Source: Actibacterium naphthalenivorans (GTDB lineage Bacteria; Pseudomonadota; Alphaproteobacteria; Rhodobacterales; Rhodobacteraceae). From it: a stretch of DNA of 64,000 bases. Shown here piece after piece: positions 26,756 through 34,855 of the stretch. The notes below the pieces were generated by a model. That model made no database searches, was not told where the DNA came from, and saw nothing but the letters and a program-made list of their open reading frames with translations. Positions within the stretch are counted from its first letter, which is position 1. Every line of letters begins with the position of its first letter. The translations under genes were made by a program, and so were the position numbers. The stretch lies in contig NZ_JACIEQ010000001.1 of NCBI RefSeq assembly GCF_014196965.1, forward strand, positions 620,001 through 684,000, in the 5' to 3' direction.

Positions 26756-27669
26756 GCGGAAGGCTCCGGGCGATAGGTGGCGTCAAGGCGCGCGCGCAGA
26801 TAGTCGGCACCGGTGATGGGCGGGTATTTGGCGGCCCCCGTGCCCGGCAGGGCGGCGATCACGCTGTCGGGGTCGGGATCCAGAAAGAAGGCGATCGAAC
26901 GGCGCTGCCTCTGCGGCGGCAGCACCCGGTGCGGGGTCGAGATGTAGATGTCATTGGTCCAGCGCATCAGGCAATCGCCGATATTGACGACAAAGGCGCC
27001 GGGCACATGCGGTACATCCACCCAGTCGCCGCCGCGCGGCTTGACCTGAAGCCCGGCCACGCCATCGGTCAGCAACAGCGTGACCGAGCCGTAATCGCTA
27101 TGCGCCCCCGCCCCGATGCCGCCCGCCGCCGGCGGGTAATGCAGCACACGCAGCGTTGCCATCGGCGCGCTGAACTGCGGCGCGAAGAAGCCGGGTTCGA
27201 GCCCGAGTTCCTGCTCGAACGCACCGTGCAGCGCCACGCCCAGGGCGCGGACCGCATCGTAATAGGCCAGCATCGTGTCGCGGAAACCGGGCAGGCCGGG
27301 CCAGACGTTGACGCCCCGGAAGGGCTCGCCGGCCAGCACGCGCGGATCGTCGGCGGGCAGATCCAGCCCGATGTTGAACGCCTCTTTCCGGTCCATCTGG
27401 CCGCTGGTTTCATCCAGCGACTCCGATCCGGTGGCGACCCACCCCCGGTTGTGCGGGTTGCGCCGGATATCCAGCGGCGCCTTGGCCTCGGGCGACAGGG
27501 CGAAAAACGCATCCGCCTGCGCGAACACACCGTCGATCAGCGCCTGCGCCACCCCGTGCCCCGACAGCAGGAAAAACCCGGTATGCCGGCAGGCGCGACC
27601 CAGATCGCCCACAAAGCCCGCCCGGTCGGTTCCGCCCGCAAAGCGCTGCCAATCGAGCACGGGAATCAT
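26752..27669 (-). CDS. Isopenicillin-N-synthase-family Fe(II)/2-oxoglutarate-type oxygenase (second copy)
   Basis: A 305-residue homologue of the 24755-25732 protein. N-terminus MIPVLDWQRFAG, GFFLLSGHGV; the catalytic core shows HSD in GAHSDYGSVTLLL, distal His in ISTPHRVLPP and RRSIAFF. The HxD...H iron triad and R-x-S are intact. The start ATG at 27667-27669 overlaps the upstream reductase stop by 4 bases; the frame open beyond that belongs to another gene. Two divergent copies in one cluster suggest two successive oxidations, for instance hydroxylation or N-dealkylation steps. This is inference. Confidence 0.86.
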   Translation of the reverse strand: MIPVLDWQRFAGGTDRAGFVGDLGRACRHTGFFLLSGHGVAQALIDGVFAQADAFFALSPEAKAPLDIRRNPHNRGWVATGSESLDETSGQMDRKEAFNIGLDLPADDPRVLAGEPFRGVNVWPGLPGFRDTMLAYYDAVRALGVALHGAFEQELGLEPGFFAPQFSAPMATLRVLHYPPAAGGIGAGAHSDYGSVTLLLTDGVAGLQVKPRGGDWVDVPHVPGAFVVNIGDCLMRWTNDIYISTPHRVLPPQRQRRSIAFFLDPDPDSVIAALPGTGAAKYPPITGADYLRARLDATYRPEPSA

Positions 27670-28304
27670 GCGGGCATCTCCCCTCGCGGGGCCGGGCGCG
27701 GAGCGCGGGCGGCAATCAGCCGATCCATCCTGCGGGCCACCAGCGCCAGGTGTTTCGCGCGGCTTTCGGCGGTGGAACTGTCCATCAGGTAATGCGCCGC
27801 GAAGGCGGTGCGCCGCCGCCGGGCAAGGATCACCCCGATCCCGCGCATCAGGGTCCGCCGCCCCGGCGCGCCGACGAACCATGTCAGCAACCGGCTGGCG
27901 CCGCAGGTGGTGAAGACGCCCAGCCGGGTGATATGGGTCAGGCCGGGGCGGATCGTCTGGCCCTCGGCCCGCGGCATGATGAAGGCGACATCGGGCAGGA
28001 ATGCGCGGTCGAGCCAGCCCTTCAGCATCGCCGGAAGGCCGTACCACCATGTCGGATAGACGAAGATCAGCGCATCGGCCCATTCCAGATCGGCGCAATC
28101 CTGCTCCACCGGCGCCCGGTTGGCCGGGCAATCCTCATAGCCTTCATGCTCGGCCGCGGTCAGCGCGGGCTGAAAGCCGCGCGCGTAAAGATCGACAAGC
28201 CGCACCTCCGCCCCCGCCGCGCGCAGCCGGTCCAGCACCACGTCGCGCACGGCGGCGGTAAAGCTCTCGGGCCGGGGGTGGCAATAGATCACCAGCGCAT
28301 GCAT
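27666..28304 (-). CDS. Flavodoxin-fold NAD(P)H oxidoreductase (quinone-reductase type), copy 1
   Basis: A 212-residue NQO1/MdaB-type protein. The FMN/FAD-binding start is ALVIYCHPRPESF, followed by WADALIFVYPTWWYGLPAMLKGWLDRAFLPDVAF. The ATG at 28302-28304 has GGAGG 9 bases upstream; the longer frame is not homologous. It lies one base after the next reductase gene and overlaps the oxygenase gene by 4 bases. Likely role: deliver two-electron reduction to a quinone-like intermediate or supply electrons in the pathway. Confidence 0.85.
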   Translation of the reverse strand: MHALVIYCHPRPESFTAAVRDVVLDRLRAAGAEVRLVDLYARGFQPALTAAEHEGYEDCPANRAPVEQDCADLEWADALIFVYPTWWYGLPAMLKGWLDRAFLPDVAFIMPRAEGQTIRPGLTHITRLGVFTTCGASRLLTWFVGAPGRRTLMRGIGVILARRRRTAFAAHYLMDSSTAESRAKHLALVARRMDRLIAARAPRPAPRGEMPA

Positions 28305-28305
28305 C

Positions 28306-28887
28306 TCACAAAGCCTCCATTTCCCGTTTGACCCGCGCCAGATGCCTTGCCCGCGCGGCGTCATCCGCACGGTTCAGATCATACAGCGCGGTGTAGCGCA
28401 TCTTTTCGGGCCGGCAGACATGCCAGATCGCCCGTGTAACCGTTTTGCGCGGCGGATCGCCGGCCAGAAAGGCGCGGGTGCGGGTGCCGCCATAGGTGGT
28501 GCAGGCCGCCAGCTTGCGAATATGGGTCAGGTTCGGTTTCACCTTGCCATCGACCAGCTTGAAGGACACGCCGGGCAGGAACACCCGATCGAGAAAGCCC
28601 TTCAGAATGGCCGGATATCCGAAGTTCCAGACCGGGAACACCAGCACCAGCGCCTCGGCCGCGCGCAGCCGTTCGACATAGGCGCGCACCGGTTCGATAT
28701 TTTCCGGCTCGTCGTGATAGCCGCGCCGCTCCGCCTCGGTCAGAACGGGGGAAAAGCCCTCCTTGTTCAGATCGCAATCATCCACCTGCCAGCCGCGCGC
28801 CTCGAGCGTTTCGACCACCACCCGATGCACGGCGGCGTTGAAGCTTTCCGGGCAGGGATGGGCATAAAGGATCAGCGCGCGGGTCAT
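28306..28887 (-). CDS. Flavodoxin-fold NAD(P)H oxidoreductase, copy 2
   Basis: A 193-residue paralogue of the neighbouring gene: ALILYAHPCPESFNAAVH, then EALVLVFPVWNFGYPAILKGFLDRVFLPGVSF and a TTYGGTRTRAFL stretch. Both copies keep the flavin-phosphate loop and the W/Y-G-x-P-A-x-L-K-G signature. The start overlaps the FAD-oxidase stop by 4 bases and the stop is one base from copy 1. A tandem pair may work as a heterodimer or on different intermediates. Which reaction it serves cannot be told from sequence. Confidence 0.84.
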   Translation of the reverse strand: MTRALILYAHPCPESFNAAVHRVVVETLEARGWQVDDCDLNKEGFSPVLTEAERRGYHDEPENIEPVRAYVERLRAAEALVLVFPVWNFGYPAILKGFLDRVFLPGVSFKLVDGKVKPNLTHIRKLAACTTYGGTRTRAFLAGDPPRKTVTRAIWHVCRPEKMRYTALYDLNRADDAARARHLARVKREMEAL

Positions 28888-30287
28888 GGTTCCACCTGCA
28901 ACATGCCGGGATAATCATAGATCCGGTCATAGGCCCAATCGGGATCGTCCCACGTGATCATCTTGCCGGGGTTCAGCAGGCCCTTGGGATCGGCCTCGCG
29001 CTTGAAGGCAAGCTGGCGGGCATCGGCAGACTGCCGCCCGCCCTCTTCCAGCGTATAGCGATGCGGGTTGAAGATCATGCAGCCCATGTCTTCGTGCATC
29101 CGAACGATCTCTTCCAGCCGTTCGTCGCTGGTATAGCTGACCAGCGGCAGCCCCGCGAAACAAACCTTGCCGCCCTCGCGCAGAACTTCAAGATGCTGCA
29201 GCACCTCCGCGCCGAAGGTCGCGCGCACCTTTTCGACAAGCTCCAGATGCTTCGGAAACTGGTAGCGGACCTGCAGATAAGTGATCTTCGGGTCGAACTT
29301 CAGAGCGCGCAGGGTGGTGTGGTTCCAGCCGAATTCGAACACCGGGCCGGGATCGCGCGGCCAGTCGTTCGCGTCGGAGCGAAAGATGATCCGCGCCCCG
29401 GGCCGCCGCGCGGTGAAGGTTTCGAACCCATCCATCGAATGCGGCGCCACCATCAGGCCGACCAGCGTATCGGTTTCGGTCACATGCTCCTTCACCCGCT
29501 GGAAATAGGAATGCGCCATCGGCGCCTCGTAGACCGAGGCGAGCTTCAGCACGATACCATCCTCATTGGCCAGATCGCAGGCATATTGCGCGGCCTCGGG
29601 GAAACTGTCGAACGCCACGAACATATCCACCCAGTCATAGGCCGGCGCCAGCGGCATCTCGATCTCGGTTATGATCCCGTTGGTGCCGTAGGCGTGGGAA
29701 ACGCGGGCCAGCTCTTCGCCGCGAAACTCCAGCACGCGCGGCTCCGCCTCCATGGTGATCACGCGCAGACGGATGATGTTGCCCAGATCGCGCAGCGCCC
29801 CCCATTTGACAGAGCCAACCCCGCCGGAGCCGCCGGCGACGAAACCGCCGATGGTGGCTGTGTTGGCGGTGGAGGGCATCATCCGCACCTCCTGCCCCGA
29901 ATGGGCGCGGGTGGCGGCATCCAGATCCTTGATGATACAGCCGGGTTCCACGATCACCCGGCCGGGGTGAATTTCCTTCACCTGCGCGAAGTTCTTCATA
30001 TGCATCACGCAGCCACCGGCCAGCGGCATCGCCTGCCCGTAATTGCCAGTACCCGCCCCGCGCACCGTGACCGGCACATCATGGGCATAGCAGGTTTTCA
30101 ACACCTCGATCACCTCGGCTTCGGATTTCGGGTTCACCACGAAATCCGCCTGAACATGATCCAGCCGCGCCTTGAGCATCGGCGAATACCAAAAGAAATC
30201 CCGGCTTTTCGACCGGATCGTGGCCGGGTTTTCATCCATCTCTATATGAGACAGCGCCTGTTTGGCGGCAGCAACATCGGGGGTCAT
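28884..30287 (-). CDS. FAD-linked oxidase (GlcD/VAO-type)
   Basis: A 467-residue flavoprotein of the FAD_binding_4 family. The PP-loop region reads PVTVRGAGTGNYGQAMPLAGG; STANTATIGGFVAGGSGG follows, and the C-terminal cap ends in LLNPGKMITW, as in glycolate/lactate oxidases and D-2-hydroxyacid dehydrogenases. GAGGT is about 5 bases before the ATG. There is no signal peptide. It lies between the amidohydrolase and reductase genes with a 3-base gap and a 4-base overlap, so it acts in the same pathway, probably oxidising a hydroxy or amine intermediate. Confidence 0.86.
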   Translation of the reverse strand: MTPDVAAAKQALSHIEMDENPATIRSKSRDFFWYSPMLKARLDHVQADFVVNPKSEAEVIEVLKTCYAHDVPVTVRGAGTGNYGQAMPLAGGCVMHMKNFAQVKEIHPGRVIVEPGCIIKDLDAATRAHSGQEVRMMPSTANTATIGGFVAGGSGGVGSVKWGALRDLGNIIRLRVITMEAEPRVLEFRGEELARVSHAYGTNGIITEIEMPLAPAYDWVDMFVAFDSFPEAAQYACDLANEDGIVLKLASVYEAPMAHSYFQRVKEHVTETDTLVGLMVAPHSMDGFETFTARRPGARIIFRSDANDWPRDPGPVFEFGWNHTTLRALKFDPKITYLQVRYQFPKHLELVEKVRATFGAEVLQHLEVLREGGKVCFAGLPLVSYTSDERLEEIVRMHEDMGCMIFNPHRYTLEEGGRQSADARQLAFKREADPKGLLNPGKMITWDDPDWAYDRIYDYPGMLQVEP

Positions 30288-30290
30288 GGG

Positions 30291-31550
30291 TTACCTCATC
30301 AGATCGTCAAGTTCGGCATAATCGGGCAGCGCCCGGTCGATCGCCTGCCCGGCGCGCAGTACGATGCGGTCCGATTGCGGGCGGGCGAAAAGCTCGGTCC
30401 AGCTGCGGGCCTTGCAGATCACCAGATCGGCCGGCGCGCCAGGCGCGAGCGAGGGCGCGGCGAACCCGCAGGCCCGCGCCGGGTTGGTCAGAAACGCATG
30501 GGGCCAGTCGGTGCCGGTATGGTCCAGATGGGCGATGCGCGTGGCCTGGCGCATCACCTCGATCATGTCCAAGTCGCCATAGGCATAGAACGGATCGCGC
30601 GTGTTGTCCGACGCGAAGCTGACGTTGATGCCGCGCGCCCGCATCTCATGCACCAGCGTCACGCCGCGCAGGCGCGGGGTGCGGTGGGCGTGCCGATCCT
30701 GCAGGTACATGTTGCACATCGGCAAGCTGACCACGTTGATCCCGGCCTTCGCGAGCAGATCCAGCGTCTGCATCGCCTCGGCCTCGTCCTGCACCGACAG
30801 CGAACAGCAATGGCCCACGGTCAGCGGCATCTCGACGCCCATTTCCAGCTTGGTCTCGGCGATCACCCGGAGGGTGGCCACGGTCGGGTCCACGGATTCG
30901 TCGACATGCATGTCGGTTTCCAGCCCGCGCGCATCGGCCATGCGGAAAAAGGCGCGCACCCGCTCTCTGAGGTCGGGCACGGGGAAGGCCACCATGCCCA
31001 GCACCCCGCCGCTTTCGGCCACGATATCGGCGGTGCGGGCATAGGGGCCATCTTCGGACACGTTGTCGATCGCCACCAGGCAGGCGGCCTGAAGATCGAT
31101 CAGCCCGGCCCATTCGGCGCGCATTTCGCGGAACACCGGGAAACTGATCTCGTCCTGCGGCGGCAGGCTGTCGAGATGTGTACGGATCGCCGAGGTGCCA
31201 TGGGCAAAGGCGCAGCGCAGCGAAAACGCCATGCGCCGGCGCACATCTTCGGCCGACCAGTTGGCCGCGCGATCCGCCGCCACGGTATCGAGCGCGCCCG
31301 TGAAGGTGCCATCGCGGTTCGGGGCCCTGCCCCAGATATGCCCCTTGTCCAGATGGGTGTGCATATCGGTGAAGGTGGGAAATACCATCGCGCCGCCCAT
31401 ATCCACCTCGGTGCCCTTGCCCGAGGTGATATGGCCGTTCTCTATGGTCAGCTCGATGGATGTAAGATCGCCGTCTTGCGCAAGCAGGCAGGCAGGTGTT
31501 CGCAGGTTTTTCAGAGTCAACGCGCCGCTGGGCAGAACGCTAAAATCCAT
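30291..31550 (-). CDS. Cytosine-deaminase-like amidohydrolase
   Basis: A 419-residue metal-dependent hydrolase of the CodA/TrzA superfamily. Zinc/iron ligands: HTHLDKGHIWG (the HxHxDK motif of cytosine deaminases), HVDES, a later VGHCCSLS histidine and SFASDNTRDPF aspartate. CodA-like enzymes act on cytosine, isocytosine and creatinine. ATG at 31548-31550 is used (GGGAG 5 bases upstream); a TTG one codon earlier is too near that site. It overlaps the permease stop by one base. Co-transcribed with an importer, it likely performs the first or second step on the imported compound. Confidence 0.87.
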   Translation of the reverse strand: MDFSVLPSGALTLKNLRTPACLLAQDGDLTSIELTIENGHITSGKGTEVDMGGAMVFPTFTDMHTHLDKGHIWGRAPNRDGTFTGALDTVAADRAANWSAEDVRRRMAFSLRCAFAHGTSAIRTHLDSLPPQDEISFPVFREMRAEWAGLIDLQAACLVAIDNVSEDGPYARTADIVAESGGVLGMVAFPVPDLRERVRAFFRMADARGLETDMHVDESVDPTVATLRVIAETKLEMGVEMPLTVGHCCSLSVQDEAEAMQTLDLLAKAGINVVSLPMCNMYLQDRHAHRTPRLRGVTLVHEMRARGINVSFASDNTRDPFYAYGDLDMIEVMRQATRIAHLDHTGTDWPHAFLTNPARACGFAAPSLAPGAPADLVICKARSWTELFARPQSDRIVLRAGQAIDRALPDYAELDDLMR

Positions 31551-32413
31551 CAAGTCTCCCGTTTGAGTGCACTTTCATGCCATTTGCGCAGCAGCATATG
31601 GCTCAGGAATGACAGGCCGGCGAAAATCGCAACCCCCGTGGCCGCGATCAGGAACAGCGCCGCGAACATGCGCGGGATGTTCAGCCGGTAACCCGCCTCC
31701 AGAATGGTAAAGGCCAGGCCCGATCCGATGCCGCCGGTGCCCGCCACGTATTCCGCCACCACCGACCCGATCAGCGCCAGCCCGCCGGCGATGCGCAGCC
31801 CGCCCAGAAAATAGGGCAGCGCCGAGGGCAGTTGCAGAAACCGCAGCCGCTGCCAGCGCGTGGCGCCGTAGATCTTGAACAGATCGCGCAGGTTATGGTC
31901 GGCCGAGTTCAGCCCCAGCGTGGTGTTCGACAGGATCGGGAAGAAAGCCACGATCCACGCGCAGAGCAGCAGCCCCGCGATCTTGCTGTCGACATAGATG
32001 AAGATCAGCGGCGCGATCGACACGATCGGCGTGACCTGAAGGATCACCGCATAGGGGAAGAACGACATCTCGATGAACTTGCTCTGCGTGAACAGCACCG
32101 CAAGGCCGACCCCGCCCAGCACCGCCACGGTCAACGCCATCAGCGTGATCTGCAGCGTCACCAGCAGGGCGTCGAACAGGATCGGCCAATCGTTGATCAG
32201 GGTCTGGAACACAAGTCCGGGGCGGGGCAGGATGTAATGCGGGATCTCGTTCCAGACACAGATCCTGTCCCAGAAATACAGGGTCAGAATGACCACGATC
32301 GTGGGCAAGACCCATTTGCCGATTTTCTCGCGCCGGCGGGCGCGGGCACGGCGCAGCTCTTCCGCATCGACGATCTGCGTCACGGCCTGTTCGGCGGGTT
32401 CGGCAAGGGTCAT
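31550..32413 (-). CDS. ABC transporter permease (SsuC/ThiX-like)
   Basis: A 287-residue inner-membrane permease with about six helices, starting with WVLPTIVVILTLYFWDRI. It has the EAA loop NTTLGLNSADHNLRDLFKIYGATRWQRLRFLQLPSALPYFLGGL, interacting with the ATPase. The ATG at 32411-32413 overlaps the ATPase stop by 4 bases; the open frame upstream is not homologous. It belongs to the taurine/nitrate/thiamine-precursor importer family and pairs with the NMT1-type binding protein at 33216-34223. Confidence 0.9.
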   Translation of the reverse strand: MTLAEPAEQAVTQIVDAEELRRARARRREKIGKWVLPTIVVILTLYFWDRICVWNEIPHYILPRPGLVFQTLINDWPILFDALLVTLQITLMALTVAVLGGVGLAVLFTQSKFIEMSFFPYAVILQVTPIVSIAPLIFIYVDSKIAGLLLCAWIVAFFPILSNTTLGLNSADHNLRDLFKIYGATRWQRLRFLQLPSALPYFLGGLRIAGGLALIGSVVAEYVAGTGGIGSGLAFTILEAGYRLNIPRMFAALFLIAATGVAIFAGLSFLSHMLLRKWHESALKRET

Positions 32414-33213
32414 GCGTGCTCTCCGATGGCGTCGTGCAGCGCCGCGCTGGCCGAGCGGCAATAGGCGGCATATTCGGGCGAGGTGCGGTACTCCTCGTCG
32501 CGCGGATAGCCCTGATCCACCGTCAGCTCATGGATCACCCGGCCCGGCCGCGCCGCCATCACCACGATGCGGTTCGACAGGAAAACCGATTCAAACACCG
32601 AATGGGTGACGAAGATGATGGTGCAGCCGATCTTGGCCTTCAGGTCAAGCAGGTCGTTGTTCAGCTTGTGGCGGGTGATCTCGTCAAGCGCGGCAAAGGG
32701 TTCATCCATCAGGATCAGCCGGGGCCGGGTCACCAGCGCGCGGGCGATGGCGACGCGCATCTTCATGCCCCCCGAAAGCTCGCGCGGATAGGCGTTGAGA
32801 AACTTCTCCAGCCCGACCAGCCGCAGGGTCTCCAGCACCTCGTCCTTCACCGCATTATAGGTCTTGCCGCGCAGCCGGAACGGCAGCCACACGTTTTGCG
32901 CCACCGTGGCCCAGGGCATCAGCGTGGGTTCCTGAAACACCACGCCCAGATCGCCCTGCCCCTTGCCCCCGTCCCAGCGGATCGCGCCGGAGGTCGGGTG
33001 CATGAGCCCGGAAATCAGCCGCAGCGCGGTGGATTTGCCGCAGCCCGAGGGGCCGAGCAGTGATACGAAATCCCCCCGGTTCACATCAAGCGACATGCCG
33101 CTCAGCGCGACAAGATCGCCGTTGAAAACCTTGGTGACATTGGCAACCGAAAGGATGCGGCTCTGTGTTTGCGCGGCGACCCCGGCCGCCGCGCCCTGTT
33201 GCACTTGATGCAC
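32410..33213 (-). CDS. ABC transporter ATP-binding protein (SsuB/ThiZ-like)
   Basis: A 267-residue ATPase: Walker A GPSGCGKST, Q-loop VVFQEPTLMPW, signature LSGGMKMRVAIARAL, Walker B LILMDEPFAALDEIT and H-loop FVTHSVFESVFLS. All catalytic elements are intact. It appears to start with GTG at 33211-33213, two bases after the binding-protein stop. It energises the importer of the heterocycle cluster. The YRTSPEYAAYCRSASAALH tail is similar to other members of this importer class. Confidence 0.9.
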   Translation of the reverse strand: MHQVQQGAAAGVAAQTQSRILSVANVTKVFNGDLVALSGMSLDVNRGDFVSLLGPSGCGKSTALRLISGLMHPTSGAIRWDGGKGQGDLGVVFQEPTLMPWATVAQNVWLPFRLRGKTYNAVKDEVLETLRLVGLEKFLNAYPRELSGGMKMRVAIARALVTRPRLILMDEPFAALDEITRHKLNNDLLDLKAKIGCTIIFVTHSVFESVFLSNRIVVMAARPGRVIHELTVDQGYPRDEEYRTSPEYAAYCRSASAALHDAIGEHA

Positions 33214-33215
33214 GC

Positions 33216-34223
33216 TTATTCGCCCATCAGCTTCTTTTTCACCGGCAGCGCCACGCCGGTGTTGGAAAACTCGAGGCTATAGACCTTCGACAGATCCAGC
33301 CCCGGCGCCACGACACCGGCCGCGACCATCTTGTCGTAGAAGCCCTCGATGGTTTCGGCCGTCATCGCCCCGATGCCCATCTCCAGCGAGGTGCCGCTGT
33401 CGACGATGCCGTATTCCTTCATCGCCTCGATCGAAAACGCGATCTGCTCGTCGCTCATTTCGGGGTTCTGCGACTGGATCAGCGCATTGCCCGCCGACGG
33501 ATCGCCATAGAGGTAGTTGGCCCAGCCGATCGACGAGCCTTCGACAAAGCACTTCACCACTTCGGGCTTTTCGTCGATGGTGCTCTGCATGGTCTCGACC
33601 AGCGTGGCATAGGTGTCGAACCCGGCATCGGCGATCACGAAGACATCGGGCTTGAACCCGCCCTCGCGCTCGACGGCGAAGGGCTCCGACGTCACGTAGC
33701 CCTGCTGGCCCGAGTTTTCATCGGCGATGAACGGCGCGGGGTTGAACGTGTAGGGCACGCGCGTTTCGGGCGCGAACCCGTATTCGTTGATCATCCACTG
33801 GTAATAAGACTGATAGCCGGCATCCCCGATGAACAGCTTGTCGAGCGTCTTGAGATCCTCGAAGCTGCTGACCTTGCCCGGATGGGTCAGGATCACCTGC
33901 GGCTCTTTCTGGAAATGCGCGGCCACCACCTTCAGCGGAATCCCCTGCTCGATCGCGTTGAACGGCAGCAGAAGGTTGCCGGCCATGTTGAAGTCGAGCT
34001 TGCCCGCCATCAGCAGCGCGCGGTTGTTCACCTGCGGGCCGCCGGGCACGATGGTCACGTCCAGGCCGCAGGCCTCATAGGTCCCGTCGGCGACGGCCTG
34101 ATAATAGCCGCCATGCTCGGCTTCCGGCACCCAGTTGGTGCCGAAAGATACTTTTTCCAGCGCCACGGCGGATGTCGCCGCAAGCGCCATGGCAGCGGTT
34201 GCGGCCGCGCGTTTCAGGATCAT
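33216..34223 (-). CDS. ABC substrate-binding protein, NMT1/ThiY-like
   Basis: A 335-residue exported protein with signal MILKRAAATAAMALAATSAVA. The body has FGTNWVPEAEHGGYYQAVADGTYEACGLDV, typical of the NMT1/THI5-like fold used for thiamine pyrimidine precursors, riboflavin and other heterocycles. GGAGG is 6 bases before the ATG. It is the first gene of the minus-strand operon, so transcription starts in the operator-rich region before RidA. The ligand is unknown; the company of CodA-like and creatininase-like enzymes points to a pyrimidine, hydantoin or similar ring. Confidence 0.86.
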   Translation of the reverse strand: MILKRAAATAAMALAATSAVALEKVSFGTNWVPEAEHGGYYQAVADGTYEACGLDVTIVPGGPQVNNRALLMAGKLDFNMAGNLLLPFNAIEQGIPLKVVAAHFQKEPQVILTHPGKVSSFEDLKTLDKLFIGDAGYQSYYQWMINEYGFAPETRVPYTFNPAPFIADENSGQQGYVTSEPFAVEREGGFKPDVFVIADAGFDTYATLVETMQSTIDEKPEVVKCFVEGSSIGWANYLYGDPSAGNALIQSQNPEMSDEQIAFSIEAMKEYGIVDSGTSLEMGIGAMTAETIEGFYDKMVAAGVVAPGLDLSKVYSLEFSNTGVALPVKKKLMGE

Positions 34224-34305
34224 GGGAGCCTCCGTAAATATATGTGCGAGCCGACGCTAGAAGCAGTCGGTGCGCAGGTTCCAGACCGCAGAGCACGAAC
34301 CCTGT

Positions 34306-34437
34306 GTGTTTCGGAAAATTGCACATTAATGCGGCATGTTTCCAGAAGATTCGCATATATTTCCGTCATTCCCGCTTTTGCGCCCCAAGGTCATTTGCGC
34401 GGAAATTTCCGAAGCGCCACGCTCATTTCCGAAACAC
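34306..34437. promoter_or_regulatory. Repeated TTTCGGAAA-type operator sites in the divergent promoter
   Basis: GTGTTTCGGAAA (34306-34317) and TTTCCGAAACAC (34426-34437) are a perfect 12-base inverted repeat about 110 bases apart. Between them CGGAAATTTCCG (34400-34411) is a perfect 12-base palindrome with the same TTTCCG core. The sites lie between the divergent transporter operon and ridA, as expected for a shared regulator, which is not encoded in the window. Confidence 0.55.
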
Positions 34438-34462
34438 TCGCCGCTCGCTGAAGGAGGCCGCC

Positions 34463-34852
34463 ATGCGCCCGCTGACCCCCACATCCATCCGCGCCCCGTT
34501 CGCCCGTTACGCCCATGGCATAGAGGTTCCGGCCGGGGCGCGGCTGGTGGTCACCTCCGGCCAGCTTGGCGTGCGCGCGGATGATACCGTGGCAAAGACG
34601 GCGGCCGAACAGGCCACGCAGTGTTTCGCGAATATCACCGCCATTCTGGCCGAGGCCGGCATGGCGCCCGCCGATACCATCCGCATCAACGCCTTCGTCA
34701 CCGACCGGGCGCATATGTCGGGCTACATGCAGGCGCGTGATGCCTGGCTGGCGGATGTCGCGCAGCCGCCAGCCTCGACCCTTGTGATCGTCTCGGGCTT
34801 CACCCGGCCCGAATTTCTGGTGGAGGTCGAAGTGACCGCCGCTGCGCCGTGA
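34463..34852 (+). CDS. RidA/YjgF-family protein lacking the deaminase arginine
   Basis: A 129-residue RidA-fold protein. ATG at 34463 has AAGGAGG 5 bases upstream. Conserved features are LVVTSGQLGVR, QATQCFANITAILAEAGMAPADTIRINAFVTD and the C-terminal FLVEVEVTA. In RidA proper an arginine stands in PAR(S/T) before the last strands and holds the imine substrate; here the equivalent stretch reads PPASTLVIV, so the arginine seems absent. That places it with the non-archetypal Rid groups, often found in catabolic operons. It is transcribed divergently from the heterocycle operon and converges on the transglutaminase gene with a 3-base gap. Confidence 0.83.
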   Translation: MRPLTPTSIRAPFARYAHGIEVPAGARLVVTSGQLGVRADDTVAKTAAEQATQCFANITAILAEAGMAPADTIRINAFVTDRAHMSGYMQARDAWLADVAQPPASTLVIVSGFTRPEFLVEVEVTAAAP

Positions 34853-34855
34853 TCC

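Noticed and set aside
29061-31691. An 876-codon plus-strand frame
   Set aside because: Antisense to the FAD oxidase and amidohydrolase genes, low-complexity translation.
34224-34462. A possible TPP riboswitch ahead of the ThiY-like importer
   Set aside because: The conserved CUGAGA and related core elements were not found on the minus strand; the visible palindromes fit protein operators better.
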